Shown: piece by piece, positions 48,137 through 59,448 of the stretch
How the letters are laid out: each line of letters begins with the position of its first letter
Numbering within the stretch: the first letter of the stretch is position 1
Assembly: GCF_000471905.2 (NCBI RefSeq)
Contig: NW_006495933.1
Location: 228,789-292,788 of the forward strand
Reading direction: 5' to 3'
Length of the DNA: 64,000 nucleotides
Origin: Amborella trichopoda
Lineage: Eukaryota > Streptophyta > Magnoliopsida > Amborellales > Amborellaceae
Translations under genes and position numbers: made by a program
The notes under the pieces: model-generated
Databases searched by the model: none
What the model was told of the DNA's origin: nothing
Seen by the model: only the letters and a program-made list of their open reading frames with translations

Positions 48137-48530
48137 GGGTGCGGTTTGTATAGAGCCGAGGGTCTAAACAATCAAATTTGAGCCCACCTCTAAATAGTAT
48201 TGAGAAATAAGGTTTCAATGCGGGAAAGTTTTGTGATAGTCTTAAATTATATTTCCATCTTTAGTTATAAAATTTAAAGCTTAAAAAATAGTGTTGATCG
48301 ATCATATCTATGAAAAATTGAAAATCTTAAAAATTAATGGTTGAAAAATGCGTTATAAGATGCACTATTTTCAAAACTTGAAATTCATTTTTTTTTCATG
48401 TCCATGCATCTTGATGTCGAGAAGGTCAATTTGATGATATTCGGGCATCAAAATAACCTCTCGTAGTGATGTTTTGAAGTAGGCTCTAATTTGATTGTTT
48501 AGAGCCTAGGCTCTATATAAACTTTTCCCC
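48137..48530. mobile_element. 394-bp Mutator-type MITE, deletion relative of the intron 6 element
   Basis: Terminal inverted repeats of about 50 bp, GGGTGCGGTTTGTATAGAGC... and ...GCTCTATATAAACTTTTCCCC, match the ends of the element at 26128-28265. Sub-terminal sequence is also shared but inverted; for example CATGTCCATGCATCTTGATG here is the reverse complement of sequence near 27989-28010. The flanks CATTAAATA / CATTAAAATA could be an altered 9-bp target duplication. Confidence 0.75.
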
Positions 48531-49291
48531 ATTAAAATAACATAATATGTATATTATAAATATCGCTCATGCTCTCTCTCGTTCTCACACCCAATTCAAT
48601 TTAAAAAGATATATCTTAACAAGATATATCAGCATTTCATTGAGAACCCAAAATCACGTGTCAGTGAGATGGAGATTGAGATGTTAGAAAAAATTGAACG
48701 CACTGCAACGGCCATGACAATTTCAGGGAGAACAAGATATCATATCTGAATGATGAAAATATTGCTATTTTAGTAAAACCAAAATAATAATCAGCAGAAA
48801 GAAAAATATGTTATAAATGGCTCAAAAATCTCCTGTTAATATCAGTTTGACATATTATTTCCAGAAACTATAAAACTATCCTAATATAAAATCCTAAAAA
48901 AGTAAAGAAAGAGAAAAAGAGTACGACACCCTTGTAACTATAGTTATCATTTATCAATTAAAAGGTCCCATTAAAATCATATGCAATCGGGTGAAAAGAC
49001 GATCAAGAAATCAGGAAATAGGTTATCACATGAATTTTTAAAAATGAAACCATATAAACAAATGAAAGGCCCAATAAAATAATAAAAATAAAAAAAAAAT
49101 GTTTTTTAAAAAGTAAAAATTGAAGTTTATGAATGAACAATAAAGGTAAATATCAACAAAATATAGATGGAAAACTTTCAATATAAAAAGTTTGATCATG
49201 TAACTCTAACAAAAAAAACTTGAAAAATAAAAAACAATAAAATAGATTTCTCACTGCAAATATGAAATACTTCATAAAGGTCTGATAGAAG
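48531..49291. other. AT-rich flank without genes
   Basis: Non-coding and A-rich. Nothing recognised. Confidence 0.5.
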
Positions 49292-50659
49292 TAGGGCTGC
49301 CAATAGATAGGGCCGGATCGGGCCTCTGGCTCCCTAGCCGGGCTCGTTAACGGTCATGTAGCAGGCTTGCTAATGGCTGGCAACGGGTGTCGGGCCAGGC
49401 CAGGACGGACAAATATTGGTTATCAGGCCGGGCCAGCCAGAAAAAGCCGAGGATGCTTTTTTGGGTCTAATAAGGGCTGACCCAAACAAAGACCGGTCTA
49501 TATAGTGTTTACTATAATGTCACAGCTATGAAATAAGATCGTTTTTTTATGAGTGCATATTGAGATTTTGCCTAAAAAGAACAACTTTCTACTTCAAAAA
49601 AAACATAGCTTAAAGGAAGTGTCAGCCCTTACCTAGAAAGCCTTTTATGCATAGGTGGAAATAGAAGGGGCACATACTTTCCTCAACTTGAGACCATTTC
49701 AAATGGAGAGAGAGACCCATTTCATTAGAGAGAAAGAGACCTATTTCAAATGGAGAGAGAGAACCGTTCACTTGGAGAGAGAGAGAGAGACCCGTTCAAA
49801 TGGAGATAGAGAGAGACCCGTTATCTCTGAGAGAGAGAGTATAGCATGACTGCATGAATCGAGATAGCTTCATTGAATTTGAAGGGGACATGGAACCCAT
49901 GAGCAGTTTGGGTGAGTTATCTTTACTATCTCTAAAATTCATTTTCTCTCTAAAAATTCAATCTCTCTATAAGACTCTTTAAAAATTCAACCTCTCTCTA
50001 ATAACTCTCTCTCTCTCTCTCTCTAAGATTCCAATATCTCATTCTCTCAAAAAACCGAATCTCTCTCTAAAAACTCAATAAATAACCTTATTTGTCAATG
50101 AGGGTTTTAATTTTTTTTTTCCTAACAAGAAATGTTTGAAGAGTTTTTTATTTTTTGAAGGCCGGGTTTGAGTTGGGTCACGTCAAGCCCAATAGCCTTA
50201 ATGGATCTTTCTGGGCCAGGCTTTAATCCGTCAATTGGGGGTTTCAAATTTTTTTAAAATTAATAAGTAAATTTTTTTCCCTTAAAAGAAAAACTTGTAG
50301 AGAAAGATTAAAAATTAGAAAGGCCGGGCCTCGTTACAACAAAAGCTTGAAGAGAAAGATTAAAAAGAAAATGAAAGGCCAGGCCTGAGTTAGGGCCGGC
50401 CAAGGGGAATGGGATTTTATGGGCCAAACCTTAATGTCAATGGGGGTTTCAAGTTTTTTAAAAAATAATTAGTAAATTTTTTTCCCTTACAATAAAAGTT
50501 TGAAGAGAGATTTTTTTTATTTAAAAAAGGCCAGGCCTGAGTTGGGCCCGGCCAGGCCTAATAGGCCTTTCTTCGCTAGGCCTATGTTCAAGCCGGGCCT
50601 TATCAAGCAGGGCCAGGTCAATCTCGGGATTTACCAGGCATCGGGTAGGGCCGGCCCTA
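49292..50659. mobile_element. Non-autonomous hAT-like element, 1368 bp
   Basis: The ends TAGGGCTGCC... and ...GGCCGGCCCTA are short inverted repeats of hAT type. They are flanked by GATAGAAG (49284-49291) and GATAGAAA (50660-50667), an 8-bp target duplication with one mismatch. The interior has GGCCGGGCC-rich ends, a GAGAGAGACCC array (about 49700-49840), a CT stretch (about 49930-50080) and four repeats of an AAGGCC(A/G)GGCCTGAGTTGGG-like unit (about 50157-50560). No transposase ORF is present. Confidence 0.7.
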
Positions 50660-50714
50660 GATAGAAAGTTATACTTATAACATTACAAAAACTAAACAAA
50701 AAATAATGGATAAA

Positions 50715-50718
<4 letters not shown>

Positions 50719-50749
<31 letters not shown>
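50719..50749. repeat. TA microsatellite
   Basis: About fifteen TA units directly left of a foldback element. Confidence 0.9.
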
Positions 50750-50751
<2 letters not shown>

Positions 50752-51213
50752 AAAAGTCTTCCCAATGCCTATAGGCGAAAATAAACCGTGATGTCGCATA
50801 CTTTCATCACCGTCCAAAGTTCATCGCACGGTCACGATTGTCCGGTAGTATTTCATGTTTTGTGTTTTTTTCTTCGAAACGGAATGATCTGAAATTTGGA
50901 GCGTATATATATCTTAGTGAGGCGCACCTAATAAAAATATAGAAAAAATAATTCACGAAAACAAAATTGACCAAGATACCCCCAAAACTTTTTGGGAGTA
51001 TTTTGGTCAATTGTTTTCATTTAAAATATTTTTTTGATATTTTTCCTAGATTTGCCTATTTTTTATGAATACACGTTCCAAATTTTAGGTCATTCTGATT
51101 TGTGGAAGAAAATAAAAAATAAAACACTACCAGACAATCGTGACCGGGCGATGAACTTTGGACAGTGATGAGAGTAGACGAAATCACTATTCATTTTTGC
51201 CTAAGATTTTGTA
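50750..51213. mobile_element. Foldback MITE in a TA microsatellite
   Basis: The whole element is one long imperfect inverted repeat with its centre near 50985. Left arm blocks GTCCAAAGTTCATCGCACGG and CACGATTGTCCGGTAGT pair with right arm blocks near 51125-51165. The middle carries CCCCAAAACTTTTTGGGAGT. It is flanked by (TA)n on the left and TATATATA on the right. A related end recurs at 63875-64000. Use of (TA)n targets resembles the rice Micron MITE family; the assignment is by analogy. Confidence 0.7.
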
Positions 51214-51235
51214 GTATATATAGGGTTTGTCTAGA

Positions 51236-51795
51236 GTTAAGATAACTCTCTGTGTGAGTTCAATCGAGTGCTCCAAGCGCTACAGGCTTTCAATCAAACA
51301 GGTAAAGGAAACCAAAAGCAAAGCTTGAAAGCTAAATTCCTAGCATCGCACCTCCCATTAAGATAAGTAAGGCAAGAGCACATTGCCACCTCTCCTCCGG
51401 GCCCTACTGCTCTTACTACTTTCAAGCTCCGGACAAAAGGAAATTCTCTGCTGATACTACATCTTTCTTAGGAAACTCACTACAAGGAAGGTAGAGCCCA
51501 ACCCGCCAACTAGTAAAGCGGTCATACTTCGTTCGCCTAAACGGGAACTTGATTTAGCAGCTCTTTCTAAAAGTCAGGAATGCCATATTTCCCTCCCTCC
51601 TCGGATCTACCCCTTTAGTTGCATTCCTTGCCCCGCCTTCCCTTAGGGATGAATTCTCATATGCCGAACCTGGGGCCCTGAAGGATGCGGTAGGGCGGTT
51701 GATTGATGCCCCTCACTTCTACAGGAGGACGACCTGCTATGCTTTCTACCTAACAACAATCACGACTATAAAGATACGATACAGTCTCTCGCTAT
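51236..51795. other. Possible mitochondrial DNA insertion (NUMT)
   Basis: This stretch is less AT-rich than its flanks and has the style of plant mitochondrial spacer DNA (for example AAGCGGTCATACTTCGTTCG, CGCCTAAACGGGAACTTG, GGAAGGTAGAGCCCAACCCG). No ORF is seen. The call rests on composition and general resemblance only. Confidence 0.4.
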
Positions 51796-51798
51796 TAT

Positions 51799-52181
51799 AG
51801 AACCCCTCAAAATATAAAGGTTCAAGTTAGAAGGGGTTGTGATAGGTGTATTTATCAAAACAATCATTATATTTTTATTAAAAATTTCTTTAAATAGGTA
51901 ACTTTACCATAAAGCAAGGGCAAATTTGAAATTTTTACATAACTACAATGGTATTTTGGAAGTTAGTATCCTGAAACTTTATTTGTATAATGACATTATC
52001 ATTTAGTTAAAATTCCAACTTTACCCTTTATGGAGATGAAAAAAATACCCTTTGTCTTGTATTAATATTTATAAATTTGCCCTACAAAAGCAACTCTTTT
52101 AAAAAAATAAACAACAAAATTAATAAATCCACCCTTCACAACTCTCTCTGTCTTGAACCTTTGTAATTTGAAGAGTTGTGA
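51799..52181. mobile_element. MITE with inverted repeats of about 50 bp
   Basis: The left end (51800 on) has CCCCTCAAAATATAAAGGTT, CAAGTTAGAAGGGGTTGTGA. The right end (to about 52181) holds the reverse complement of a similar sequence (TTCACAACTCTCTCTGTCTT, GAACCTTTGTAATTTGAAGA). The core AAAGGTTCAAG is shared. No coding capacity. Superfamily not assigned. Confidence 0.6.
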
Positions 52182-52195
52182 ACTTTAAAATATCC

Positions 52196-52220
52196 CATAT
52201 ATATATATATATATATTATA
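52196..52220. repeat. TA repeat at left end of the viral insertion
   Basis: An (AT)n run ends exactly where viral sequence begins (TGGCCTAAGATC at 52221). Confidence 0.85.
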
Positions 52221-52738
52221 TGGCCTAAGATCTACCCTATGTATTTTATCTGAAATAAGTAAAAATTACAGAGTTTGCAGCTACTATTTGTTGCAGAATA
52301 GTAACATAATATAAAAACGTAAAAATAATAATAAAAACAGGAAGCAAAGAAATATCAAATATAATCCACGAAGTATGAGTGTATTCTCTGATTTTGAATG
52401 TAAATACGAATTTAAATTGCATAACTACTTACTGATTACATATACAAAGACTTGCAAACTTCCTCCATTCTTGAGGATAATAAGAAGGTAAAGCAGAGAG
52501 ATGACAATCACACATATGAAACTAAAAAGTGTTAAATGGACGTTACCGACTTTATACAAAGTGATTGGATGTGGTAAAAGATCCTATTGTCTACAGAAAA
52601 GAGAGAAAGCAAAGATACAGAGAGAAGAGAAGTAAGCTGAGAGAAAAGAAGTATGAAACTATTGAGAGCTTGAGAACTTCGGCTGCTGCCGTGTCTAATC
52701 CTTGATACGTTCTGCCCTTCTTCATTGGGTTACTTGGG

Positions 52739-52746
52739 TATTTATA
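52739..52746 (-). promoter_or_regulatory. Viral TATA box, left arm
   Basis: TATAAATA on the minus strand, after the second ORF, at the same relative place as 63316-63323 in the right arm. Transcription would run leftward, out of the insertion. G-box-like CACGT and TGACG-type motifs lie upstream. Confidence 0.6.
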
Positions 52747-53354
52747 GGGCAAAGCCTCCTGAAATGAGTGGTCCAGGATGAAGCCTTGTTGACGAAGAAA
52801 TCTTCGGATTGGCCGGGGAGAGCTTGTGGTTGAAATTGGCTATCGTGATGATAAAGGATCGACGAAGGATACGTGGCATCATGCGAGGAATAAAGGGATA
52901 AGGGTGTTGTACGACGAAGGAGACGTGGCAAGCTACCAAGAGTAAAGGAGGTCGATGACGTGATGGGGAATCTTGAATAGTTGGAATACGTGTGATCGAC
53001 GATGGTTGTGCTTCGTTTGTGCGAGTGATGAAGGAGGAGGAACGGTTGATGAGAGCTGATGTGACTCCAAATTGGTCACATCGTTCGACTAGCATATTAC
53101 TGTTGAGTCTTCTTGTCATCTTCTGTTGAAGGGAATATTTAGCATATTGTCGTTTTCTGTCGAGCTTGTTGGAGGATTTTATCGTCTTCTATCGAGCATC
53201 TTTCTTTTTCTGATGGGGTCATATCAGTAGCTAATAAAAGAGAGGAAGGGAATATTTTGTCGGATTTTTTGACTGATGGGGTCATATCAGTAGAGAAGAA
53301 GAGAATCTTTTGGCGGATTTGTGGACTGTGATCGGGCTAAGTTTTCGGGCTGAG

Positions 53355-54677
53355 TTATTCTGTGGGCCTTTGGCTGAAGTCATCCAATAAGGGATTTCCT
53401 GATTGGACAGTTTCTTCTGATGTTGCCGGTGCAATAGTATCAGGAGCAAATACATGAAGAAGTGTTTGCTCTATTTCTTCGAAAGTAGCATTGGGATGTG
53501 TCTGTTTCAATTTCTTGAGATAGGCTGAGAACGTAGGTAGACTGACTGTATTATTTGATGGTGGATTGAGGATATTGGTTTGCTGAGGTATTCTTTTCAG
53601 AGGTAAGGTGGCAGGATTGGTACTGAAAATATCCCACCATTTGGTTTTAAGGGTTTTTCCTAGCTTGGGAATATACTCATAGTTATTAGTATTATTTTCG
53701 AAAATAGAGTATTCCCACTTTAAAATCCAGGGTATTTGGTAGATTGCCATGAAGTAAAGATGGTAATCATCTTGGTCTGTGCAAGTATTATAATGTGTAA
53801 ATTTTGTCTGTAAATTCTGGAAAGTATCAGGCAGTATTTGAGTCTGAGATCCCCATACTAAGAACCAATGACGAAACCAGCTAGGGAATCTTTCGAGGAC
53901 AGGGAGTTTGAATTGGAGGTACCAGGAATGAGTATTATTCGGATTTTAATAGGAGAATACCTTATGCCATGCATCAATGTACTCAGAATATTTATAATAT
54001 TTATATTGGAATTCCGGATTCAATAATTTTTTTCCCTGAAGGGGATTACATCCCCAATCCTCATAAGAAAGCAATTTTTTGATATGAAATTTAAAGTAAG
54101 CATATAATTTAGTCGTACCTTGGTAAAAATGAATAATAGAGACTGAACCGGTTTCCATGAGAATGGCTTCATACCATTCACGGGTTTTGATGCCATAGGA
54201 TGGATTCAAGTGATTTACAAGATAAAGGGGAGCTATTTTATTTGGGTCGGGTTGTGCATGAGCATCAGAAATGGTTATATCCGGTAGAAAAGCAGTGTCT
54301 ATGTAAACTGATTTGGCAGAGGTTGAGGTTTGTTTATGTGGGTATGTTGCCGGGGAAAACGCCGGACTTGGTGTAGATATTGGACTTTGTGGAGGAGTCT
54401 GTATTAAATATTCAGGTACATTTGAGGACCGAAGAGGTGACATGGGTGTCAGACTGAGAGAGGAATGGATGGGCATAAGAGGCCCATACCTGTTGCTTGG
54501 GACTAAATCCATTGGTTGTTTTCCTTTGGTATTTGAAGACTGAGGATTATTCATATTGATATGCTTATTGATATTCTTACTAGCAAGAAAGAGTTGCAAA
54601 CCGTAAGAGAAAAAACCGTAGGATGAGATTGTATCGTCCTTAAGTTGTGGTATGTGGTCCCCCCTGCAAAAATTCAC
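53355..54677 (-). pseudogene. Pararetrovirus ORF2 (unknown function), left arm
   Basis: The N-terminal part (53946-54677) is Pro/Ser/Thr-rich, followed by a block with GIKTREWYEAILMETGSVSI. The C-terminal part (53355-53750) is in another frame, so a frameshift lies between about 53750 and 53950. It follows RNase H directly. Proteins in this place are known from florendoviruses, but their role is unknown. Confidence 0.6.
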
Positions 54678-55518
54678 GGGTCAAAAAGTTAGGCAAAGAA
54701 TTAGAAGAACCGTGAAGATGTTCAATAGAAAAATCAAAAGCAGATAGAATGGCCTGCCATTGGGCAAATATTTGCTTTGAAACAAGATTTTGAACATCCT
54801 TTTGCAGAATGTCTTTGGCAGCCTTACAATCAGTGCGAATTAGAAAATGTTGATTGAGAATATCAGTCTGGAATTTACAGACACAATGAATAATCGCAAG
54901 TAATTCTTTTTTCACAGTAGAGTAATTCTTTTGGGTAGGATTCCAAGCTTTGGAAGTAAAACGTATTAGTTGTTCTTTATAATCAATTGATTGTTTTAAT
55001 ATGCCTCCTAGTTCTATTTCAGAAGCATCGCATTCAATAATTTTAAAAGCTGTTGGATCAGATAAAGCTAAACATGGAAGTTCTTTGGCTTTGAGTTCAA
55101 GTCTCTGTACAGCCAAAGTATGAATATTTGTCCAGGGTGGAGGATTCTTTTTTAATCGATCATACAAAGGTTTAGCATCTAGAGCTAGATTTTGGTAAAA
55201 ATCACTTATATAATTTAGACATCCTAAAAATCGTTGTAATTCAGTTTTATCTAAGATTTTATCAGGAAATTTATCAGCAAAAAGAATGGATCTATCAATT
55301 GGACTGATTGTTCCTTGATTGATATTATGTTCTAGAAATCTTATTTTTGTTTGGAACAGATTTATTTTTTTAGCAGAAACAACTAACCCAGCTGTTTTTA
55401 CTGTGTGAATAAAATTATAAAGATGCTTGAAATGCTGTTCAAGTGATTCAGAAAAGACTAGAACATCATCAATATAAACGATCATAAATTTATAAAAGGG
55501 ATTAAAGATATCGTTCAT
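54640..55518 (-). pseudogene. Pararetrovirus RT (C-terminal part) and RNase H, left arm
   Basis: The segment begins just before the RT active site, with VYIDDVLVFSES (the YIDD box) near the start. It continues through the RT thumb (LGCLNYISDFY) to RNase H, where IIECDASE carries the first catalytic Asp. A nonsense codon lies just upstream of this segment near 55527, separating it from the N-terminal part of RT. Catalytic motifs are otherwise visible. Confidence 0.75.
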
Positions 55519-56068
55519 TATTTTTTAAAATTCAGATGGAGCGTTTTTAAGACCGAAAGGCATAACATTCCATTCATATTGTCCAAAAGGGACATTGAAG
55601 GCTATTTTATATTTATCTTCTTCTTTTATTTGGATTTGCCAAAAACCTGATTTTAAATCGAATTTGGAGAAGATTACAGCATGTAAAAGTCTATCAAGTA
55701 AATCTTTTTTTATTTGGAATAGGATATCTAATCCATTGTAAGACTTTATTAAGAGGTTTATAATTAATGACTAGTCGTGGCACTCCTCTTTCCTGTTCAG
55801 CATTTTTATTGACATAAAAAGCAGAGCAACTCCAGGGAGATGAACTAGGACGTATAAGCTTCTTTTGGAGTAAATCTTTTATTTCCAGCTGACATGTTTG
55901 TAACAATTCTGTATTCATCTGAATTGGTCTAGCTTTTGTTGATATCTTTGTTTCACTAAAACTTGGTTCATATGGTAATCCAACAATATGTTGTTTCCTA
56001 TGCCAAAAAGCATTTGGTAAGTCATTGCATATTTTCTTTTAAATAAAACTTTTGAGATGTTATATTTT
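55519..56068 (-). pseudogene. Pararetrovirus RT (N-terminal part), left arm, frameshifted
   Basis: The sequence at about 55694-55918 encodes PSSSPWSCSAFYVNKNAE and GVPRLVINYKPLNK, the RT fingers. The frame is lost near 55700-55715 in a poly(A)-type run on the coding strand. RT then continues in another frame to about 55530. Confidence 0.7.
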
Positions 56069-56998
56069 TTATATTATCTCAAGAGTTTGGAGATTTTCAC
56101 CGATAAGTTTATGTTTGATTTCAAGTTGTAAAGATCCTAAGAAATTTTCTTTGTATTTCATATTTTGTTTAACAGTATTAATTTCTTTAATTTTTGGTTT
56201 ATCAAGGAATTCAAATCTAATAGGAGTACCATGAGTATTTGTTTCAATACCTGTATGCGAAATTGTGACTGGATATAATAAAGTAAGAAAAGGTACGCCA
56301 AGGATTACAGCTTGACTGAGTCCTTTGACCATTATGAATGGAGTAGGAAAACAATGTCCTTCCTTACAAATTTTGGCATTGGATAATCTGTATTTGATAA
56401 ATAGTCTACTACCATCAGCCGTATTAAGGATTTGAGTGGTCTTATCAAAATATTTTGTAGGGACTAATCCTTCATTGAGGCAATTTAGATCAGCACCTGA
56501 ATCTACTAATGCTAGGGATTGGAATTCATATTCATCATTTATTACTATAGTTATTAATACAAACCTTTTTTGTGTTATTACTCTGTTTAGAACATTTACT
56601 GAATGTCTATTCGATGATTCGCCTTGATCCATTTGGTCTAAATAATCATTGGGATGATATGATTTGAGTAAATGATTGAATTCTACTATGTCTTCTTCAG
56701 TATGTATTTCTGAAGTCTTATCATGAAGTTCAAGTATTTGAATCCTTGTTTTTAATTGGGCTAATTCTACTTTTACTGTATGGACTTGAGCTTTAAGGTC
56801 AGCAATAGTAGGTTCCTTTTGGGTGGCTTCATGCTGACTGATTCGTTTCATGATGTCAGAAAAATTGTAATTATCAGGAGGTTTAATTAATGGTATATGT
56901 TTTGTTTTTGTTTTAGTTAAACTGATAAACTGAGTAATTATTTCTCTTTTTTCATTAGGATCAGGTATTTTCTCTATTAAATCTAAGATATTATTCAA
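56069..56998 (-). pseudogene. Pararetrovirus coat C-terminal, coiled-coil and aspartic protease region, left arm
   Basis: This is an open frame of 309 codons. A Leu/Lys-rich segment (VELAQLKTRIQILELHDK, about residues 75-92) is likely coiled coil. The retropepsin motif LALVDSGADLNC lies near residue 166. The first codons are chimeric, because the viral sequence is joined here to an opposite-strand fragment at 56987-56990. The upstream zinc knuckle, coat and movement parts are absent from this arm. Confidence 0.75.
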
Positions 56999-57158
56999 TT
57001 ATATGATTCGTCCGATAGTTTAGATTCAGACACTACTTCTTCCAGTAGTGATACTTCTTTTATAGGAACAATACTTAATGATGAATTTTATTGGTCTGAT
57101 AGTTCGGATTCAGAAAATGAAATATGTCAATGTCCTATGACATCTTCTGATATTCATA
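56987..57158 (+). pseudogene. Viral fragment at the dimer centre (acidic Ser/Asp segment)
   Basis: This stretch is a close copy of 58898-59070 in the right arm (the acidic Ser/Asp-rich segment after the zinc knuckle), in plus orientation. It meets the left arm at a shared GATA (56987-56990) and ends abruptly at 57158, where the right arm's 5' end begins. Confidence 0.8.
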
Positions 57159-57190
57159 AGATCTACCCTATGTATTTTTATCTGAAATAC
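57159..57190 (+). repeat. Terminal inverted repeat next to the viral primer site
   Basis: 32 nt, beginning AAGATCTACCCTATGTATTT, are the exact reverse complement of the 3' end of the same arm (about 63808-63839). The left arm end (52225-52256) carries the same sequence with one A missing. Confidence 0.85.
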
Positions 57191-57197
57191 GTAAAAA

Positions 57198-57209
57198 TGG
57201 TATCAGAGC
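57198..57209 (+). other. tRNA-Met primer-binding site of the pararetrovirus
   Basis: TGGTATCAGAGC is the standard Caulimoviridae site complementary to the 3' end of plant initiator tRNA-Met. It lies 189 bases before the first viral ATG (57399). Confidence 0.85.
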
Positions 57210-57398
57210 CAACCCTGTTCTAGAGATCTAAAAGTTATTGCCAGTTGTATTATCTTAAGAAACTTAATAAATTAATCCATTAGCAAAGTTGGGAAGTGAG
57301 GTTAGACACCCAGTCAGTTGACCGTTTAGGCCAGGAGAGCCGCTGAGGTCTAGAAGACATGAGAGGTAGTCCTGATAATCTCAAACCCCAATCTAGTA

Positions 57399-58286
57399 AT
57401 GGAGAAATTTATGAAGAATCTAACAGATAAAACAACTAGTACAATTAATAGAACTCTAAGGATAAAAAACAAAGAGGAAATTATTATTAATGATATTGAA
57501 AACCAAATACAAAATTGGAACATACTTAAGGTTCCAATATCAGATATTTACAAAAAAGGCACATTCGACCTCAAAATCGGATATGCTATAAAAACAGTAG
57601 AAGAAACTCTCTCTGTCACTAGTAACCAAGAAGATTTTCAATTATTATCTCAAAAGATATTACAAGTTCATAAAAACAAAAATTATAAATATTTACATAT
57701 AGGATTAATACAAATAGCTGTCAAACCAATTGCCAATACAATACAAAATATGCAAACAGCATTTTTTGAAATACAACTTACTCCTGATAGTATAAATCGT
57801 ATCAATTATAGTAAAAACTGGCAACCAATAAATGCCCGACCATATTATAAAAGACCAACCCCAGTTGATATCCAGTTAGAAGAAGACCTAACAAGTCATA
57901 CTTCTACATATACAGGTCGAACAATTATCGATTGGAATATTGATGGAATCTCCGATCACCGAATACTAGATACAATGAAACACATGACTATGTATGCTTC
58001 GGCATGTAAAATGACTGGTAGTCATGACCAAGAAATAGCAAAAGCTATAGTCTCAGGATTCACCGGATGGCTAAGAGGATGGTGGGATTCCTATCTTAAT
58101 GAACAAACCAAACAACAAATATTAACTAATACTCGACAATGGACAGCAAAAAATGAACACAACCAGGATATGGTATATTCTGAAAGTGATGCTGTCAATT
58201 CCCTAATTTATACTATTGCCCTTAATTTTATAGGAAATACTTCGATACTTGCAGCAAGAACTGCTGATCTTTTATCTAATCTATGA
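57399..58286 (+). pseudogene. Pararetrovirus ORF1 start: movement protein remnant joined to coat region
   Basis: 295 codons end at an in-frame TGA (58284-58286). Residues 99-110 (LHIGLIQIAVKP) are the conserved core of caulimovirid 30K-type movement proteins. From about residue 175 the text changes to coat-type sequence (FTGWLRGWWDSYL near residue 225). The movement domain looks much shorter than usual, suggesting an internal deletion, though this needs alignment. Confidence 0.65.
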
Positions 58287-58600
58287 TGTCCTACACTATC
58301 ACACTATAAATGGTATAAATACGTCTTTTTCTCTCGACTACTTATTCGAGAAGATAGTCATCTTGACCACTGGAAAGAAAAGTTTGTAGCCGGACTCCCT
58401 TACCTATTTGCTGAAAAGGTCAAAGAACGTCTAAAAAATAAGAATAATGGTGTAATAAATTATTTTCAATATACACTAGGGGAATTATCTTCAGAAATCT
58501 GTGCTGAAGGCTTAGCCCTATGTACAGATCTGAAACTCAAAAAACAACTTGATAAACAGAATTTAAGTGGTAAAAAGAATTAGGAGATTTCTGTCAACAA
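58287..58600 (+). pseudogene. Pararetrovirus coat protein region after a nonsense codon
   Basis: The same frame continues after the stop with coat-like sequence (LDHWKEKFVAGLPYLFAEKV) and stops again near 58582. Beyond this the coding text is in another frame. No start codon of its own is evident. Confidence 0.6.
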
Positions 58601-58612
58601 TTTGGCTATCAT

Positions 58613-59308
58613 ATGGACCAAGGTCATATAGACAAAACAAAACCACCTAAAATCCATAAAGTATATAAAAAGAAAAAACATCAAAATAAACCAGACAAAA
58701 CATATAAGTCTTTTCCAACAAAACAGAAAAAATATAAGAAATTCACAAAACGTTTTGCTTCTAAATCATCCCAAAACAAAAAAAAATTACTTGTTTGTTA
58801 TAAATGCGGCAAAGTAGGTCATTATAAAAGTCAATGCAAGGTTAAGCAAAAATTAGACTCTATTACATTAGATGAATCCATCAGAAATAAAATCTATGAT
58901 ATTATTCAATTATATGATTCGTCCGATAGTTCAGATTCAGACACTACTTCTTCCAGTAGTGATACTTCTTTTATAGGAACAATACATAATGATGAATTTT
59001 ATTGGTTTGATAGTTCGGATACAGAAAATGAAATATGTCAATGTCCTATGACATCTTCTGATATTCATACATTAACAAAAGAAGACAATCTTATCTTAGA
59101 TTTAATAGAGAAAATACCTGATCCTAATGAAAAAAGAGAAATAATTACTCAGTTTATCAATTTAACTAAAACAAAAACAAAACATATACCATTAATTAAA
59201 CCTCCTGATAATTACAATTTTTCTGACATCATGAAACGAATCAGTCAGCATGAAGCCACCCAAAGTATCCTACTATTACTGACTTCAAAGCTGAAGTCAA
59301 TACAGTAA
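58613..59308 (+). pseudogene. Pararetrovirus coat C-terminus with CCHC zinc knuckle
   Basis: A Lys-rich stretch is followed by the zinc knuckle CYKCGKVGHYKSQC (about 58796-58840, C-X2-C-X4-H-X4-C), an acidic Ser/Asp run (SSDSSDSDTTSSSSD) and the linker KIPDPNEKREIITQF. The frame breaks near 59260-59275, before the coiled-coil segment that is continuous in the left arm. Confidence 0.75.
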
Positions 59309-59448
59309 AAGTAGAATTAGCACAATTAAAAACAAGGATTCAAATACTGGAACTTCATGATAAGACTTCAGAAATACATACTGAAGAAGACATAGTAGAA
59401 TTCATTCATTTACTCAAATCATATCATCCCAATGATTATTTAGACCAA

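Noticed and set aside
52722-53119. Open frames of 69-125 codons in the viral promoter region (also 62917-63340)
   Set aside because: Present in both arms but overlapping the promoter, low-complexity in composition and without domain similarity. Probably chance.
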